A stretch of 64,000 nt of DNA, taken from JAZRWQ01 sp045541395 (GTDB taxonomy: Bacteria > Bacillota > Clostridia > Oscillospirales > UMGS1783). The translations under genes were made by a program, and so were the position numbers. The stretch's first letter is position 1. Each line of letters starts with the position of its first letter. The notes under the pieces were generated by a model. It saw nothing but the letters and a program-made list of their open reading frames with translations, ran no database searches and was not told the DNA's origin. Below, piece after piece: positions 51,019 to 59,032 of the stretch. The stretch spans positions 114,364-178,363 of the forward strand of contig JAZQIZ010000018.1 of NCBI GenBank assembly GCA_045541395.1, written 5' to 3'.

Positions 51019-52065
51019 ATGGCAGACAATGAAAAGAGTTTCGGTGAAAATTTAACCGCCGATGAAATAATTGAAGAGTATAACGCAGAGATCGTTCCTG
51101 CAGAACAGGCAGAAGCTGCTTCTGAGGATCTTACCGAAGAGGTTAAGTTCGTAAGTCCGGAGGAGGATCTTAAGCAGCGTGCGGCTGTTTATGCAAAGGA
51201 AAACTCAGAAAAGGCTCAGAAGAAAAAGAAAGCAAACCTGGTTTATGATCTTATTATTGCCCTTTGCATTATTGTTTTCTGTACAAGCGCATTCTTCCTT
51301 GTGCGTTGGCTGTGGCAAAACCAGAAAAACAAGGTAGTAGTAGATAATGCCCATAGCATTGCGGATATAAGTGAGACCGAAAAGGTTGAGACCGAAGTAG
51401 GTAAAGTTCTTGCCGGTATGGAAGGTGACGAAGGTGAGGAAGGCTATTCTTACCTGGATCTTAATATGGATGAGTTGAGCAACATTAACTCGGACACTGT
51501 AGGCTGGCTCAGAGTTAACGGTACTATGGTTGATTATCCCGTTGTTCAGTGCGGCGATAACGAGTATTATCTTACTCACGACTTTGAGGGCAATTATACT
51601 GATGCGGCTTGCCCCTTCCTTGATTACAGAAACAATGCTTACAGCATAACTTCTAACCGTAACTTTATTATTTACGGTCACGCCCGTAAGGACCGTTCGA
51701 TTTTCGGCTCTCTTGATTTTTGCAGACAGTCCTGGTGGCAAAATAACGACAGTTTCCAGCTTATCCGCTATACTTCCCATAATGAGCAGACTGTCTGGAG
51801 AGTATTCTCGGTTTACACCCTTAAGATAGATGATTATTACTATATTGAGACCGAATTTGAAAACGATAAGGCATTCGGCAAGTTTATAGATGATATTCAG
51901 GACTTAAGCGAGCGTGACTTTGGTGTCAGTGTCGGAGCAGACGATACTATTCTGACTCTCTCTACCTGCGCATATAATGGAGATGACCGTCTGGTAGTTC
52001 ATGCAAAGCTGGTTCAGGTAGATTCCTATAATAATGAAGCTATTGGTGACAGCGTAAACGAATAA
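51019..52065 (+). CDS. class B sortase
   Basis: A 348-residue sortase B. A long acidic cytoplasmic N-terminus (1-70), one membrane helix (about 74-98), then the extracellular transpeptidase domain with His221 (YGHARKD), Cys317 (LSTCAYN) and Arg324 (DDRLVV). It links surface proteins or pilin-like substrates to the peptidoglycan or to each other. ATG 51019 is chosen for AGGAGG 6 bp upstream. No sortase substrate gene is adjacent. Confidence 0.93.
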   Translation: MADNEKSFGENLTADEIIEEYNAEIVPAEQAEAASEDLTEEVKFVSPEEDLKQRAAVYAKENSEKAQKKKKANLVYDLIIALCIIVFCTSAFFLVRWLWQNQKNKVVVDNAHSIADISETEKVETEVGKVLAGMEGDEGEEGYSYLDLNMDELSNINSDTVGWLRVNGTMVDYPVVQCGDNEYYLTHDFEGNYTDAACPFLDYRNNAYSITSNRNFIIYGHARKDRSIFGSLDFCRQSWWQNNDSFQLIRYTSHNEQTVWRVFSVYTLKIDDYYYIETEFENDKAFGKFIDDIQDLSERDFGVSVGADDTILTLSTCAYNGDDRLVVHAKLVQVDSYNNEAIGDSVNE

Positions 52066-52069
52066 AATC

Positions 52070-52096
52070 AAAGCAGGCTTAAATGCCTGCTTTTTT
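52070..52096 (+). terminator. terminator of sortase gene
   Basis: Stem AAAGCAGGC / GCCTGCTTT with a T-run, directly followed by the next promoter. Confidence 0.85.
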
Positions 52097-52098
52097 AT

Positions 52099-52127
52099 TT
52101 GACATTGTTCTGTTTTAATAATATAAT
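52099..52127 (+). promoter_or_regulatory. consensus promoter of DUF1015 gene
   Basis: Perfect TTGACA (52099-52104), 17-bp spacer, perfect TATAAT (52122-52127). Confidence 0.88.
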
Positions 52128-52161
52128 GAACTTAAAATATCCTATGTAAAAGGAGAAGATT

Positions 52162-53358
52162 ATGAGAAATATGCATCTTTTGCCGGCGGATATTCTTCTG
52201 CCTAAGACAAACTTTGAAAGCTGGTCGGTTATTGCCTGCGATCAGTATACTTCCGAGCCCGAATACTGGGAGGGGGTAAAAAAAGCTGCAGGGGAAAACC
52301 CTTCTGCGCTCAATATCGTTTTACCCGAAGCCCATCTTTCTAAGGATAACAGCCAAAAAATTGCTGAAATAAATAAAACTATGCAGAAATACCTGGATGA
52401 CGGTGTATTCAACGTTTTTGAAAACACTGTTGTTTACGTAGAGCGTACCTTAAAGAACGGTAGTCTCAGAAGGGGCGTTTTAGGTCTTATAGATCTTGAG
52501 GATTACAGCTACCTTCCCGGCGCCACCACCGCCATCCGCGCCACAGAACAAACGGTTCTGGAAAGGATTCCGCCCCGCGTTCAGATAAGAAAAGACGCGC
52601 CTTTGGAAATGCCCCACGTATTACTGTTTATTGATGACAAGGAAGACACTGTTTTTGAGCTCCTTGATTCAAGCAAGGGTTCCTACGAAAAGCTTTACGA
52701 TTTTACTCTTATGCAGAATGCAGGCTCAATAAAGGGTTTTGCGGTTAATGAGGAAGACGTGCGGCTGCTTCAGGGTAAGCTTGATGCTCTTAAGAAGGCG
52801 AGTGTAGACGGCCTGCTCTTTGCTGTGGGTGACGGTAACCATTCCTTAGCGACTGCCAAGGAGTGCTATAATCAGGGTAACGGCCCCCGTTACGCCCTTG
52901 TTGAGGTTATGAATATTCACGATACCTCTTTGGAATTTGAGCCTATTTACCGCGTTCTTTTTAACGTTTCCCCCGAAAAGGTTATAAATGATTTTGTGAA
53001 TGACCTTGGCGGAGAATATAACGGCGAGGATGCTCATAAGTTTATCTGCGTTTACGGCGAAACCGAAAAGGTTGTTTCAGTAAAGGCAACTGCAAAGCTG
53101 CCCGTAGCAACCCTGCAGACCTATCTTGACGATTATATTAAAAAGGATCCTGAAATTAAAATAGACTATATTCACGGTATCTCCTCTTTAAAGACCCTTT
53201 CTGCAAAGGAAAATGCTTTGGGCTTCCTGTTTGACGGTATGGAAAAGGCGGATCTTTTCCCTGCGGTAGTACAGGACGGTTCTCTTCCCAGAAAGACCTT
53301 CTCTGCCGGCTGTGCCGATGATAAGCGTTTCTATTTAGAAGCCCGAAAAATCAAATAA
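52162..53358 (+). CDS. DUF1015-family protein
   Basis: A 398-residue DUF1015 protein. It has SWSVIACDQYTSEPEYW near residue 21, TTAIRATEQTVLERIPPRVQIRKDAPLEMPHV near 119-150 and FAVGDGNHSLATAKECY near 220, where Asn/His could form an active site. In other bacteria DUF1015 genes can lie beside serine biosynthesis genes, but not here. Biochemical function is unknown. It is cytoplasmic, monocistronic and expressed from a consensus promoter. The ribosome site AAAGGAG lies 7 bp before the start. Confidence 0.88.
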   Translation: MRNMHLLPADILLPKTNFESWSVIACDQYTSEPEYWEGVKKAAGENPSALNIVLPEAHLSKDNSQKIAEINKTMQKYLDDGVFNVFENTVVYVERTLKNGSLRRGVLGLIDLEDYSYLPGATTAIRATEQTVLERIPPRVQIRKDAPLEMPHVLLFIDDKEDTVFELLDSSKGSYEKLYDFTLMQNAGSIKGFAVNEEDVRLLQGKLDALKKASVDGLLFAVGDGNHSLATAKECYNQGNGPRYALVEVMNIHDTSLEFEPIYRVLFNVSPEKVINDFVNDLGGEYNGEDAHKFICVYGETEKVVSVKATAKLPVATLQTYLDDYIKKDPEIKIDYIHGISSLKTLSAKENALGFLFDGMEKADLFPAVVQDGSLPRKTFSAGCADDKRFYLEARKIK

Positions 53359-53387
53359 CAAAAAGCCCTTGAATATAATATTAAACA

Positions 53388-53421
53388 GAAAATACCGGAC
53401 AATTTACTGTCCGGTATTTTC
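53388..53421. terminator. bidirectional terminator
   Basis: Perfect 14-bp stem (53388-53401 with 53408-53421) around ATTTAC, between DUF1015 and the TIR operon. Confidence 0.85.
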
Positions 53422-53434
53422 TTGTAATAAAAGA

Positions 53435-55078
53435 TTACAAATTGTCTTTTCTACGTAATAAGTCTTCCTTTTCTTTTGCAAGTGCATAAAGGGTCTGTTC
53501 TTTCTCTTGCTTATAACTTACAAGCCTCTTATATAAAACGAATAATCCAATACCTCCAATTAAAGCCATGAAAGCTCCTACAGAATACTCAAATACAACT
53601 AATGTAACTCCAACCGTAAAAACTATAAAAGAAAGAATACATAGCCAAATTATGCGATCTTGTTCGTTTGATGATTCCCACTCATATATACTTTGGTTGA
53701 TTTCGCTGATACGGTTTAAAATAGCTTGTTTTTGTTGTTCTTTTTGTTGTTTTAATCGTTCCTCTCGTTCAAGCCTCTCTCTTCTCAAACGCTCTTCTTT
53801 TTCAAGCTTTTCTTTTCTTAGACGCTCTTCTAATTCTTGTTGTTCTTTCTGATATTGCAGGGAAATTTTATCGTTATAATCCTTTAGCGTGTCAGCAAAT
53901 GGACTTTTATCAAATCGTAAAAATTTTTGGTAGTTATTGTTATCATCAAAAGGCTCATCTAAATCTTTTAAATCGTCCTGCTTTTTAACTTCAAGTTCAG
54001 CCATAAGCTTACCGAGATAGGCTTCCGCACATTCAGGGTCAATATTAAGCACCTGCTCGCAGAAATCATCAGCACGGTCAAACTCACCGTCTTCAAGGAA
54101 CATAAAGGCGCGCTTAAGGAGAGGAGCGGTATTGGCATTTCCTGTTTGCACTATGGTTTCTTTTACTGCTGTAGTTTTAGGTTCATCGTCCTGAGCAATC
54201 TTCTTTATGCCTCGGATTAAATCCTGCATAAAGCCGAGTTTAGACATATCCTGAGCCTGAAGGTGGGAGAATTCTTCGGGAAGGTCGTAAGGGTCCATAT
54301 CCTTATAGGCAGGGATAAGCATTTTCTTTGCACCGTTTTTAATAAGGGCAAGGTAACGGCTCCATTCATTCTTAACCCAAACTGCATTAAAGTATTCGGG
54401 CTTAGTACCGAGAACTACCATTACTTTTGCGCTGTTAAGGGCGGCAAATATGTAAGGTTCGTAAGCAGTGCCAAGTACGTCTTCTAAGGTTATACGTGCA
54501 AAGAACACCTTAAAGCCTTCTTGTTTTAGCTGGTGGTATAAATCGTTAGCTAATACGCTGTCGGGGGTTCTGCGGCCGTTATTATCGGTTTCCTTGTAGC
54601 AGATAAATACATCAAAAGGTTCTTCCTTCTGAGAAATGGCAAGGATACCCTTCTGGATTTCGTTAATGGCTTTTGCTTCTTCTTCATAAATAGCTTTCTG
54701 ATAGCTGTCAGCGTACTGCAGAGCAGATTTATAGTTATCATCATCAAAGACAGAAGTAAACTGAGCCCTGTTCACAGTGGGAATACGCTTATGGGAAGAA
54801 GGGTCTTCCACATACTCAATACCGTAACGGCAAAGAACTAAAGACCAATAGGCCTCTGCATCGGTATTATCCTCATTGAGTATTTTTTCATAAATACCCA
54901 TTGCCTTATCAAATTCGTTGTTACGGCGGAAATGATTTGCCCTGTCATAGAGATTTACTCTACGCTCATCATCCAACTTAGGCAAAGTCTGCTGAGTACC
55001 GCAATACTCACAGGTTGCAACGGACTCGTTATTTACTTCTAATGCGCCACCGCACATTTTACACTTAAATATAGCCAT
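53435..55078 (-). CDS. zinc ribbon-TPR-TIR-coiled coil-transmembrane protein
   Basis: A 547-residue protein, last of three linked genes. Domains in order: zinc ribbon (Cys6, 9, 23, 26), TPR-like repeat (about 43-80), TIR domain (about 154-265), a second TPR-like repeat (about 318-352), a long charged coiled coil (about 405-460) and two C-terminal membrane helices (about 476-517). In the TIR domain FDVFICYKETD is the first strand, and WVKNEW (Glu238) is where TIR NADases keep the catalytic Glu. TIR proteins of bacteria degrade NAD or make cyclic ADP-ribose signals in anti-phage defence; activity here is inferred. It starts 2 bp after the preceding gene's stop. Confidence 0.85.
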   Translation of the reverse strand: MAIFKCKMCGGALEVNNESVATCEYCGTQQTLPKLDDERRVNLYDRANHFRRNNEFDKAMGIYEKILNEDNTDAEAYWSLVLCRYGIEYVEDPSSHKRIPTVNRAQFTSVFDDDNYKSALQYADSYQKAIYEEEAKAINEIQKGILAISQKEEPFDVFICYKETDNNGRRTPDSVLANDLYHQLKQEGFKVFFARITLEDVLGTAYEPYIFAALNSAKVMVVLGTKPEYFNAVWVKNEWSRYLALIKNGAKKMLIPAYKDMDPYDLPEEFSHLQAQDMSKLGFMQDLIRGIKKIAQDDEPKTTAVKETIVQTGNANTAPLLKRAFMFLEDGEFDRADDFCEQVLNIDPECAEAYLGKLMAELEVKKQDDLKDLDEPFDDNNNYQKFLRFDKSPFADTLKDYNDKISLQYQKEQQELEERLRKEKLEKEERLRRERLEREERLKQQKEQQKQAILNRISEINQSIYEWESSNEQDRIIWLCILSFIVFTVGVTLVVFEYSVGAFMALIGGIGLFVLYKRLVSYKQEKEQTLYALAKEKEDLLRRKDNL

Positions 55079-55080
55079 TT

Positions 55081-55608
55081 CTATTCTCCCTCGCTAAATT
55101 CATTTATATCTTTTTTTAGTTCTTTAATTATTCTTCTTGACTCTATTTGGGGAATTTTTATATTATCACACATTTCAGTAAAGTACTTTTTTGTATTTTT
55201 CTCATTGATATTATTTGCTTCAGCTTGCTTTTCGAAGAAAGTATATAGACTTCTTCGAAACTGCATTAACAATGAAAAAATATGTAATGGCACAAACAAT
55301 TCTATTCTTCCACAATTTTTATCTATAAAAAATACAATATCTTTAATTAATGTATCATACTTATCTAAATTAATCTTACCATTAAGCGCATTTATTTCTA
55401 TTTTTGATATTTCGCCCAATAAATTTATCAGTTCAATATAAATAGCTTTTTTTTCACTGCGACTATCTCTGAATACTTCAATTTTATAATTTAATAGAAT
55501 TTGCTTTCTTAATCTTCTATTCTCAAAAATTTGAGTTACAATAACAGCTATTATCGAACAGATACCGCCTACTATAGCGCCAATAATTCCATACCAAAAA
55601 CTATCCAT
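55081..55608 (-). CDS. small membrane-anchored protein of TIR-SPFH operon
   Basis: A 175-residue protein that I do not recognise. An N-terminal membrane helix (FWYGIIGAIVGGICSIIAVI) is followed by a mostly helical, charged cytoplasmic region (FENRRLRKQILLNYKIEVF, then IKDIVFFIDKNCGRIELFVPLHIF). Its ATG overlaps the stop of the SPFH gene by one base (TAATG), and the TIR gene follows 2 bp after its stop, so translation of all three is coupled. Base composition is more A/T-rich than in the flanking genes, consistent with an accessory gene. It may link sensor and effector at the membrane; that is speculation. Confidence 0.7.
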   Translation of the reverse strand: MDSFWYGIIGAIVGGICSIIAVIVTQIFENRRLRKQILLNYKIEVFRDSRSEKKAIYIELINLLGEISKIEINALNGKINLDKYDTLIKDIVFFIDKNCGRIELFVPLHIFSLLMQFRRSLYTFFEKQAEANNINEKNTKKYFTEMCDNIKIPQIESRRIIKELKKDINEFSEGE

Positions 55609-57014
55609 TATAGTTTAACTCCGCATTCAAGGCAGAATTTTGCGCCGTTGGGGATTTCAACGCCACAGTTGGGGCATTTTGCAACAAGGGATGCGCCACA
55701 TTCCATACAGAACTTGCCTTTCTGAGTCTTTTTGCCACAAGCGGGGCAAATCATTTCGTTCTCAGCAAGGTTTTCTATTTTAGTTCCGCACTCTAAGCAG
55801 AATTTAGAATTTTCGGGAACTTCACTCTTACAATTAGGGCAAACTATTTTATCTGTCTGCTGAGGTTCAGGTGTGGATGTAGAGCCGAAGCCCTTGAACA
55901 TTTCACCGAACTGACCGCTTACGGCACCTGCTGCAGCCATACCAACACCGAGGCCAATTATATCACCTGTAACGCCACCTGCGCCGCCACTGATATTCAT
56001 ATTGCCAATACCTTCAGCATAAGCCTTTTGTACTTCAGCCTGAAGAACGTCCTTTTCGGTATAACCTTTAGCGCGCATAACTTCAGCTTCAGCAAGACCT
56101 GCCATTTTTGCAGCCTGTGCTTCAGCCTGAGCCTTAATAAGCTCACGTTCAGCTTCACGTCTCATCTGTTCGGTAGCTGTAGTTTCACGCTCTAAAACAG
56201 CCTGTCTCTCTGCAACGGTAACTGCAGCAGCAGACTCAGCTCTTGCTGTTTTAATTTCGGTTTCAGCCTCTACCATTTTCTTTTGGAGGGAAACAGTATG
56301 TAAATCACGTATACGTTTAAAGTTAGGATCATCTTCGGGAAGAATTACTGTGGTAACATAAAATTCGGGAATAGAAAGGCCGTATTCTTCAAATCCGAGA
56401 GAAACATATATGCCAAGGGATTTAGAAAGAGTAATAAGTTTCTCATCTATTTCAAGAATATTTAACTGCTCTTTCTTAATAGTCTGAGCAAGGTTGCTCT
56501 TAACTACAGTGGAGATCATAGGACGGAAAGCGGCCTGCAAAGATTTAGTGAAGCCATCACTCTCATTTGCCCATGCTATACCGGTGGTAGTACCTACAAG
56601 CTTGGTAATGAGCTTACGGCTATCTGCAACCATAAGGTTCATTTCACCGGACGCACCGATTTCAAGAGGAATACCGTACTCAGGCTCAATAAAACGAACC
56701 TTGCTGTCTGTACCCCATTTGAGGCCCATCTGCACAGTTTTGTTAATGAAGTATACTTCACAATGGAATGAGTATTCTCCACCTGTTACGAAGGTCTTTT
56801 TCAGATCCTTAATAAAGATATAGTTTTCAGAATCCAAGTCATATCTACCTGCACCGAAAACCTCTACAATCTGACCGTTAGCAAAGAAAATTGCCTCCTG
56901 CGTTTCATGAACAATAAGTTTACTCTTGTGGTTAAAATTCTCACATTCATGCTTCCACACAAAAGTATTGTTGTCACCCTCGTATTTGATGACGTCTAAA
57001 ATATGTAGTGCCAT
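55608..57014 (-). CDS. SPFH/band-7 (YdjI-like) protein with three C-terminal zinc ribbons
   Basis: A 468-residue protein of the 'virion core'/YdjI branch of the SPFH superfamily. The SPFH domain covers about 30-250 (LIVHETQEAIFFANGQIVEVFGAGRYDLDSEN). A long Ala/Glu-rich coiled coil covers about 265-350, a Gly-rich segment about 350-385, and then come three CPxC...CxxC zinc ribbons (about 394-468). SPFH proteins scaffold membrane microdomains, and YdjI relatives recruit PspA-type stress proteins in Bacillus. Start 57014 is chosen for GGGGGAG 8 bp upstream. Its leader contains a terminator-like hairpin. Confidence 0.88.
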   Translation of the reverse strand: MALHILDVIKYEGDNNTFVWKHECENFNHKSKLIVHETQEAIFFANGQIVEVFGAGRYDLDSENYIFIKDLKKTFVTGGEYSFHCEVYFINKTVQMGLKWGTDSKVRFIEPEYGIPLEIGASGEMNLMVADSRKLITKLVGTTTGIAWANESDGFTKSLQAAFRPMISTVVKSNLAQTIKKEQLNILEIDEKLITLSKSLGIYVSLGFEEYGLSIPEFYVTTVILPEDDPNFKRIRDLHTVSLQKKMVEAETEIKTARAESAAAVTVAERQAVLERETTATEQMRREAERELIKAQAEAQAAKMAGLAEAEVMRAKGYTEKDVLQAEVQKAYAEGIGNMNISGGAGGVTGDIIGLGVGMAAAGAVSGQFGEMFKGFGSTSTPEPQQTDKIVCPNCKSEVPENSKFCLECGTKIENLAENEMICPACGKKTQKGKFCMECGASLVAKCPNCGVEIPNGAKFCLECGVKL

Positions 57015-57032
57015 ATTTTCTCCCCCTAAAAT

Positions 57033-57060
57033 AAAAAAGTGCGTAGCATAAGCTACGCAC
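57033..57060 (-). promoter_or_regulatory. terminator-like attenuator in the leader of the SPFH-TIR operon
   Basis: On the minus strand GTGCGTAGC-TTAT-GCTACGCAC is followed by TTTTTTATTTT and then, at once, the ribosome site and ATG of the SPFH gene. There is no room for a promoter after it, so transcription must pass it. Confidence 0.7.
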
Positions 57061-57082
57061 GAAAAATACATAGCTCTATTGC

Positions 57083-57198
57083 TGCGACACAATCTTTTGC
57101 ACGATTCAACAAGTATGCAAAAAAGAGCCTGTATTTTTTCCTTAGTTTGAAAAATACACACTTGTTGAATCTAAATAAAAATATTTGATTGTGTCGCA
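57083..57198 (-). repeat. nested inverted repeats in the operon leader
   Basis: Three nested inverted repeats: outer arms TGCGACACAATC (57083-57094) and 57187-57198; middle arms GATTCAACAAGT (57103-57114) and 57160-57171; inner arms 57130-57140 and 57149-57158. In RNA they would fold into one long interrupted hairpin of about 116 nt that begins at the predicted 5' end. This explains most of the 446-bp gap 57015-57460. The remainder (57233-57396) holds another TTGCGACA copy (57269-57276) and a purine-rich tract, and no gene that I can see. Confidence 0.75.
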
Positions 57199-57203
57199 AT
57201 TAC

Positions 57204-57232
57204 AGTTTATCATTTGCCTAAGTAAATTGCAA
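57204..57232 (-). promoter_or_regulatory. promoter of SPFH-TIR operon
   Basis: Minus strand TTGCAA (57227-57232), 17-bp spacer, TAAACT (57204-57209). This predicts a start near 57197, on the outer arm of the nested repeat, giving a leader of about 180 nt. Confidence 0.6.
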
Positions 57233-57396
57233 CAAAATTATTGTATTAATTACAAAAAACAGCCTGTTTGCGACAATGTTTTAACAGATACTGTAAATCC
57301 CACCGTAAATTTATGAAATTCTAAGAAAAACGAAGAGAATCAAAGGAAATCAAAGAAAATCCGGCAAAACAGAAGGAATTTAATATTTTTTCGCAT

Positions 57397-57425
57397 TAGC
57401 AATTTAGCGCGATAAAGTATATAAT
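57397..57425 (+). promoter_or_regulatory. probable promoter of amino-acid ABC operon
   Basis: TAGCAA (57397-57402), 17-bp spacer, perfect TATAAT (57420-57425), 35 bp before the binding-protein start. Confidence 0.55.
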
Positions 57426-57460
57426 AACGTCATATTTATTTTTAGAAAGGTAGCACAGCT

Positions 57461-58291
57461 ATGAAAAAGGTTATTTGTTTAGTATTAAGTTTAATGCTGC
57501 TTATCTGCGCATTTGCAGGTTGCGGTTCCAAGAAGGGCTCTTACGTAGAGCTTGAAGAGTATTTTACCGATGAACAGTACGGTATCGGCTTCAGAAATGA
57601 AGACGTTGCTTTAGGCCTTAAGGTTATGGAGATCCTTGAAGAAATGATGGAAGACGGCACCGCCGCTGAGATCTCTGAAAAGTGGTTCGGTAAGGATGTT
57701 CTTTTAAAGGATATGGACTTTATTGAAGAATCCGAAGCTAAGGCTGACGATCAGTCTTTACAGAAGGTCCTTGATGCAGGCAAGCTGGTTGTAGGCGGCG
57801 ACGTTTACTATCCTCCTATGGCATTCCTTGATGGCGAAGAAGTTATCGGCTTTGACGTAGATCTTGCTGCAGAAGTTTGCGAAAGACTCGGTGTAGAACT
57901 GGTTTACCAGGCAATTGACTGGGACGCAAAGGAAATGGAACTTAACGGCGGCTCTATTGACTGCATCTGGAACGGTATGACTATTACCGAGGAAAGAATT
58001 GAATCCATGTACTTCACCAAGGCATACATTGCAAACGCTCAGATCGTTATTGTTGAAGAGGGCGCAGGCATTGAAAAGATAGCCGATCTTGAGGGTAAGA
58101 AGGTTGGTATGCAGAAGGGCTCTTCCGCTGTTGAAGCATTCCAGGCAAATGAAATCAGCTCCAAGGTTGCAGAAGCTATTGAATATGCTGACAACCAGGC
58201 GGCTTATCTGGATCTTAAGGCAGGCAGAATCGATGCACTTGTTATTGACTCCGTTGCCGGCAGATATATGCTTTCCACCGACGCTGAATAA
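57461..58291 (+). CDS. amino-acid ABC transporter binding lipoprotein, apparently circularly permuted
   Basis: A 276-residue lipoprotein (signal peptide, lipobox FAGC at 18-21) of the polar amino-acid binding family. Unusually, residues 27-82 (SYVELEEYFTDEQYGIGF, MMEDGTAAEISEKWFG) correspond to the segment that normally ends such proteins. A linker follows, and residues 97-276 are the normal N-terminal portion (LQKVLDAGKLVVGGDVYYPP, IGFDVDLAAEV, VGMQKGSSA, DALVIDSVAGRYML). The chain stops at STDAE, exactly where the moved segment would follow. The frame, ribosome site and downstream partner genes are intact, so it is probably functional. An ancestral tandem fusion trimmed at both ends would explain it. 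Confidence 0.85.
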   Translation: MKKVICLVLSLMLLICAFAGCGSKKGSYVELEEYFTDEQYGIGFRNEDVALGLKVMEILEEMMEDGTAAEISEKWFGKDVLLKDMDFIEESEAKADDQSLQKVLDAGKLVVGGDVYYPPMAFLDGEEVIGFDVDLAAEVCERLGVELVYQAIDWDAKEMELNGGSIDCIWNGMTITEERIESMYFTKAYIANAQIVIVEEGAGIEKIADLEGKKVGMQKGSSAVEAFQANEISSKVAEAIEYADNQAAYLDLKAGRIDALVIDSVAGRYMLSTDAE

Positions 58292-58307
58292 TTATTTAAT
58301 GCAATAC

Positions 58308-58336
58308 AAACTGCCCGCAGAGTATGCGGGCAGTTT
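58308..58336 (+). terminator. intra-operon hairpin without T-run
   Basis: Perfect 11-bp stem AAACTGCCCGC / GCGGGCAGTTT with a 7-base loop, followed by GGTGTGTG. Lacking a T-run, it probably protects or trims the binding-protein mRNA, or terminates only partly. Confidence 0.65.
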
Positions 58337-58369
58337 GGTGTGTGTTACTTTTCATTTTTAGGAGATAAT

Positions 58370-59020
58370 ATGAAATATTTTTTAGACTTATGCGTTTCGC
58401 TTTCTTACGGTCTGCAGTATACTGTGGGGCTGTTCTTTATAACAGCATTACTGTCTTTGCCTCTGGGCTTTGGACTAACATTTATGCGCAACAGTAAAAT
58501 AGGTATTTTAAGAGGCTTTGCTTCTTTTTACGTATGGATAATGCGCGGTACTCCCTTGCTTTTGCAGTTATTCTTTATTTATTTCGGGCTTCCCTTTATT
58601 CCGGGTATAGGTCAGTATATGGTGCTTGACCGTTTTCCCGCTGCCTGTGTGGCCTTTGTGCTTAACTATGCTGCATATTTTTGCGAAATTTTCCGAGGCG
58701 GCCTCCTTTCCATTGGTAAAGGCCAGTATGAAGCCGCTAAGGTTTTAGGACTTTCCAAGGCTCAGACTACCGCAAATATCGTAATTCCGCAGATGTTAAA
58801 GGTAACCTTACCGTCCATAAGCAATGAATGTATTACCTTGGTTAAGGATACCGCCCTTATTACCGCCATTGGTGTAACCGAAATTATGTTCTACGCCAAG
58901 GGAGTTGTTAACCGTGACGTAAACGCCGCTGCTTACGGCGTTGCCGCATTATTTTATTTGCTGATGAACTATGCACTCAGTAAGCTTTTCGATAAGCTCG
59001 AAAAGAAATACTGCTATTAA
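58370..59020 (+). CDS. amino-acid ABC transporter permease (HisM family)
   Basis: A 216-residue permease with about five membrane helices. The EAA loop near residue 125 reads GQYEAAKVLGLSKAQTTANIVIPQ and contacts the ATPase. The N-terminal SLSYGLQYTVGLFFITALLSLPLGF is typical of polar amino-acid uptake permeases. A single permease gene suggests a homodimeric channel. Start 58370 is preferred for GGAG 5 bp upstream. It lies 13 bp upstream of the ATPase gene. Confidence 0.93.
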   Translation: MKYFLDLCVSLSYGLQYTVGLFFITALLSLPLGFGLTFMRNSKIGILRGFASFYVWIMRGTPLLLQLFFIYFGLPFIPGIGQYMVLDRFPAACVAFVLNYAAYFCEIFRGGLLSIGKGQYEAAKVLGLSKAQTTANIVIPQMLKVTLPSISNECITLVKDTALITAIGVTEIMFYAKGVVNRDVNAAAYGVAALFYLLMNYALSKLFDKLEKKYCY

Positions 59021-59032
59021 GGAGGCGATCTT

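Noticed and set aside
53435..57014. Calling the TIR operon a Thoeris system
   Set aside because: There is no ThsA-type SIR2/SLOG or other nucleotide-sensing effector gene. Here the TIR protein itself carries membrane helices and its partners are SPFH and an unknown membrane protein.
57083..57198. The nested inverted repeats as a MITE or insertion element
   Set aside because: No target-site duplication is seen, the arms are interrupted by unpaired stretches, no similar copy was noticed in the window, and the repeat starts at the predicted transcription start, which fits a leader RNA better.
57015..57460. Small gene in the 446-bp gap between the SPFH and ABC operons
   Set aside because: Short frames exist but have no ribosome site, and the region is explained by two promoters, the nested repeats and the attenuator. 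The upstream extension of the SPFH frame to 57161 crosses these hairpins and lacks a ribosome site.
57461..58291. Binding-protein gene as a truncated pseudogene
   Set aside because: Both parts together account for a whole binding protein, the frame is uninterrupted, and the signal peptide, ribosome site and downstream transporter genes are intact.
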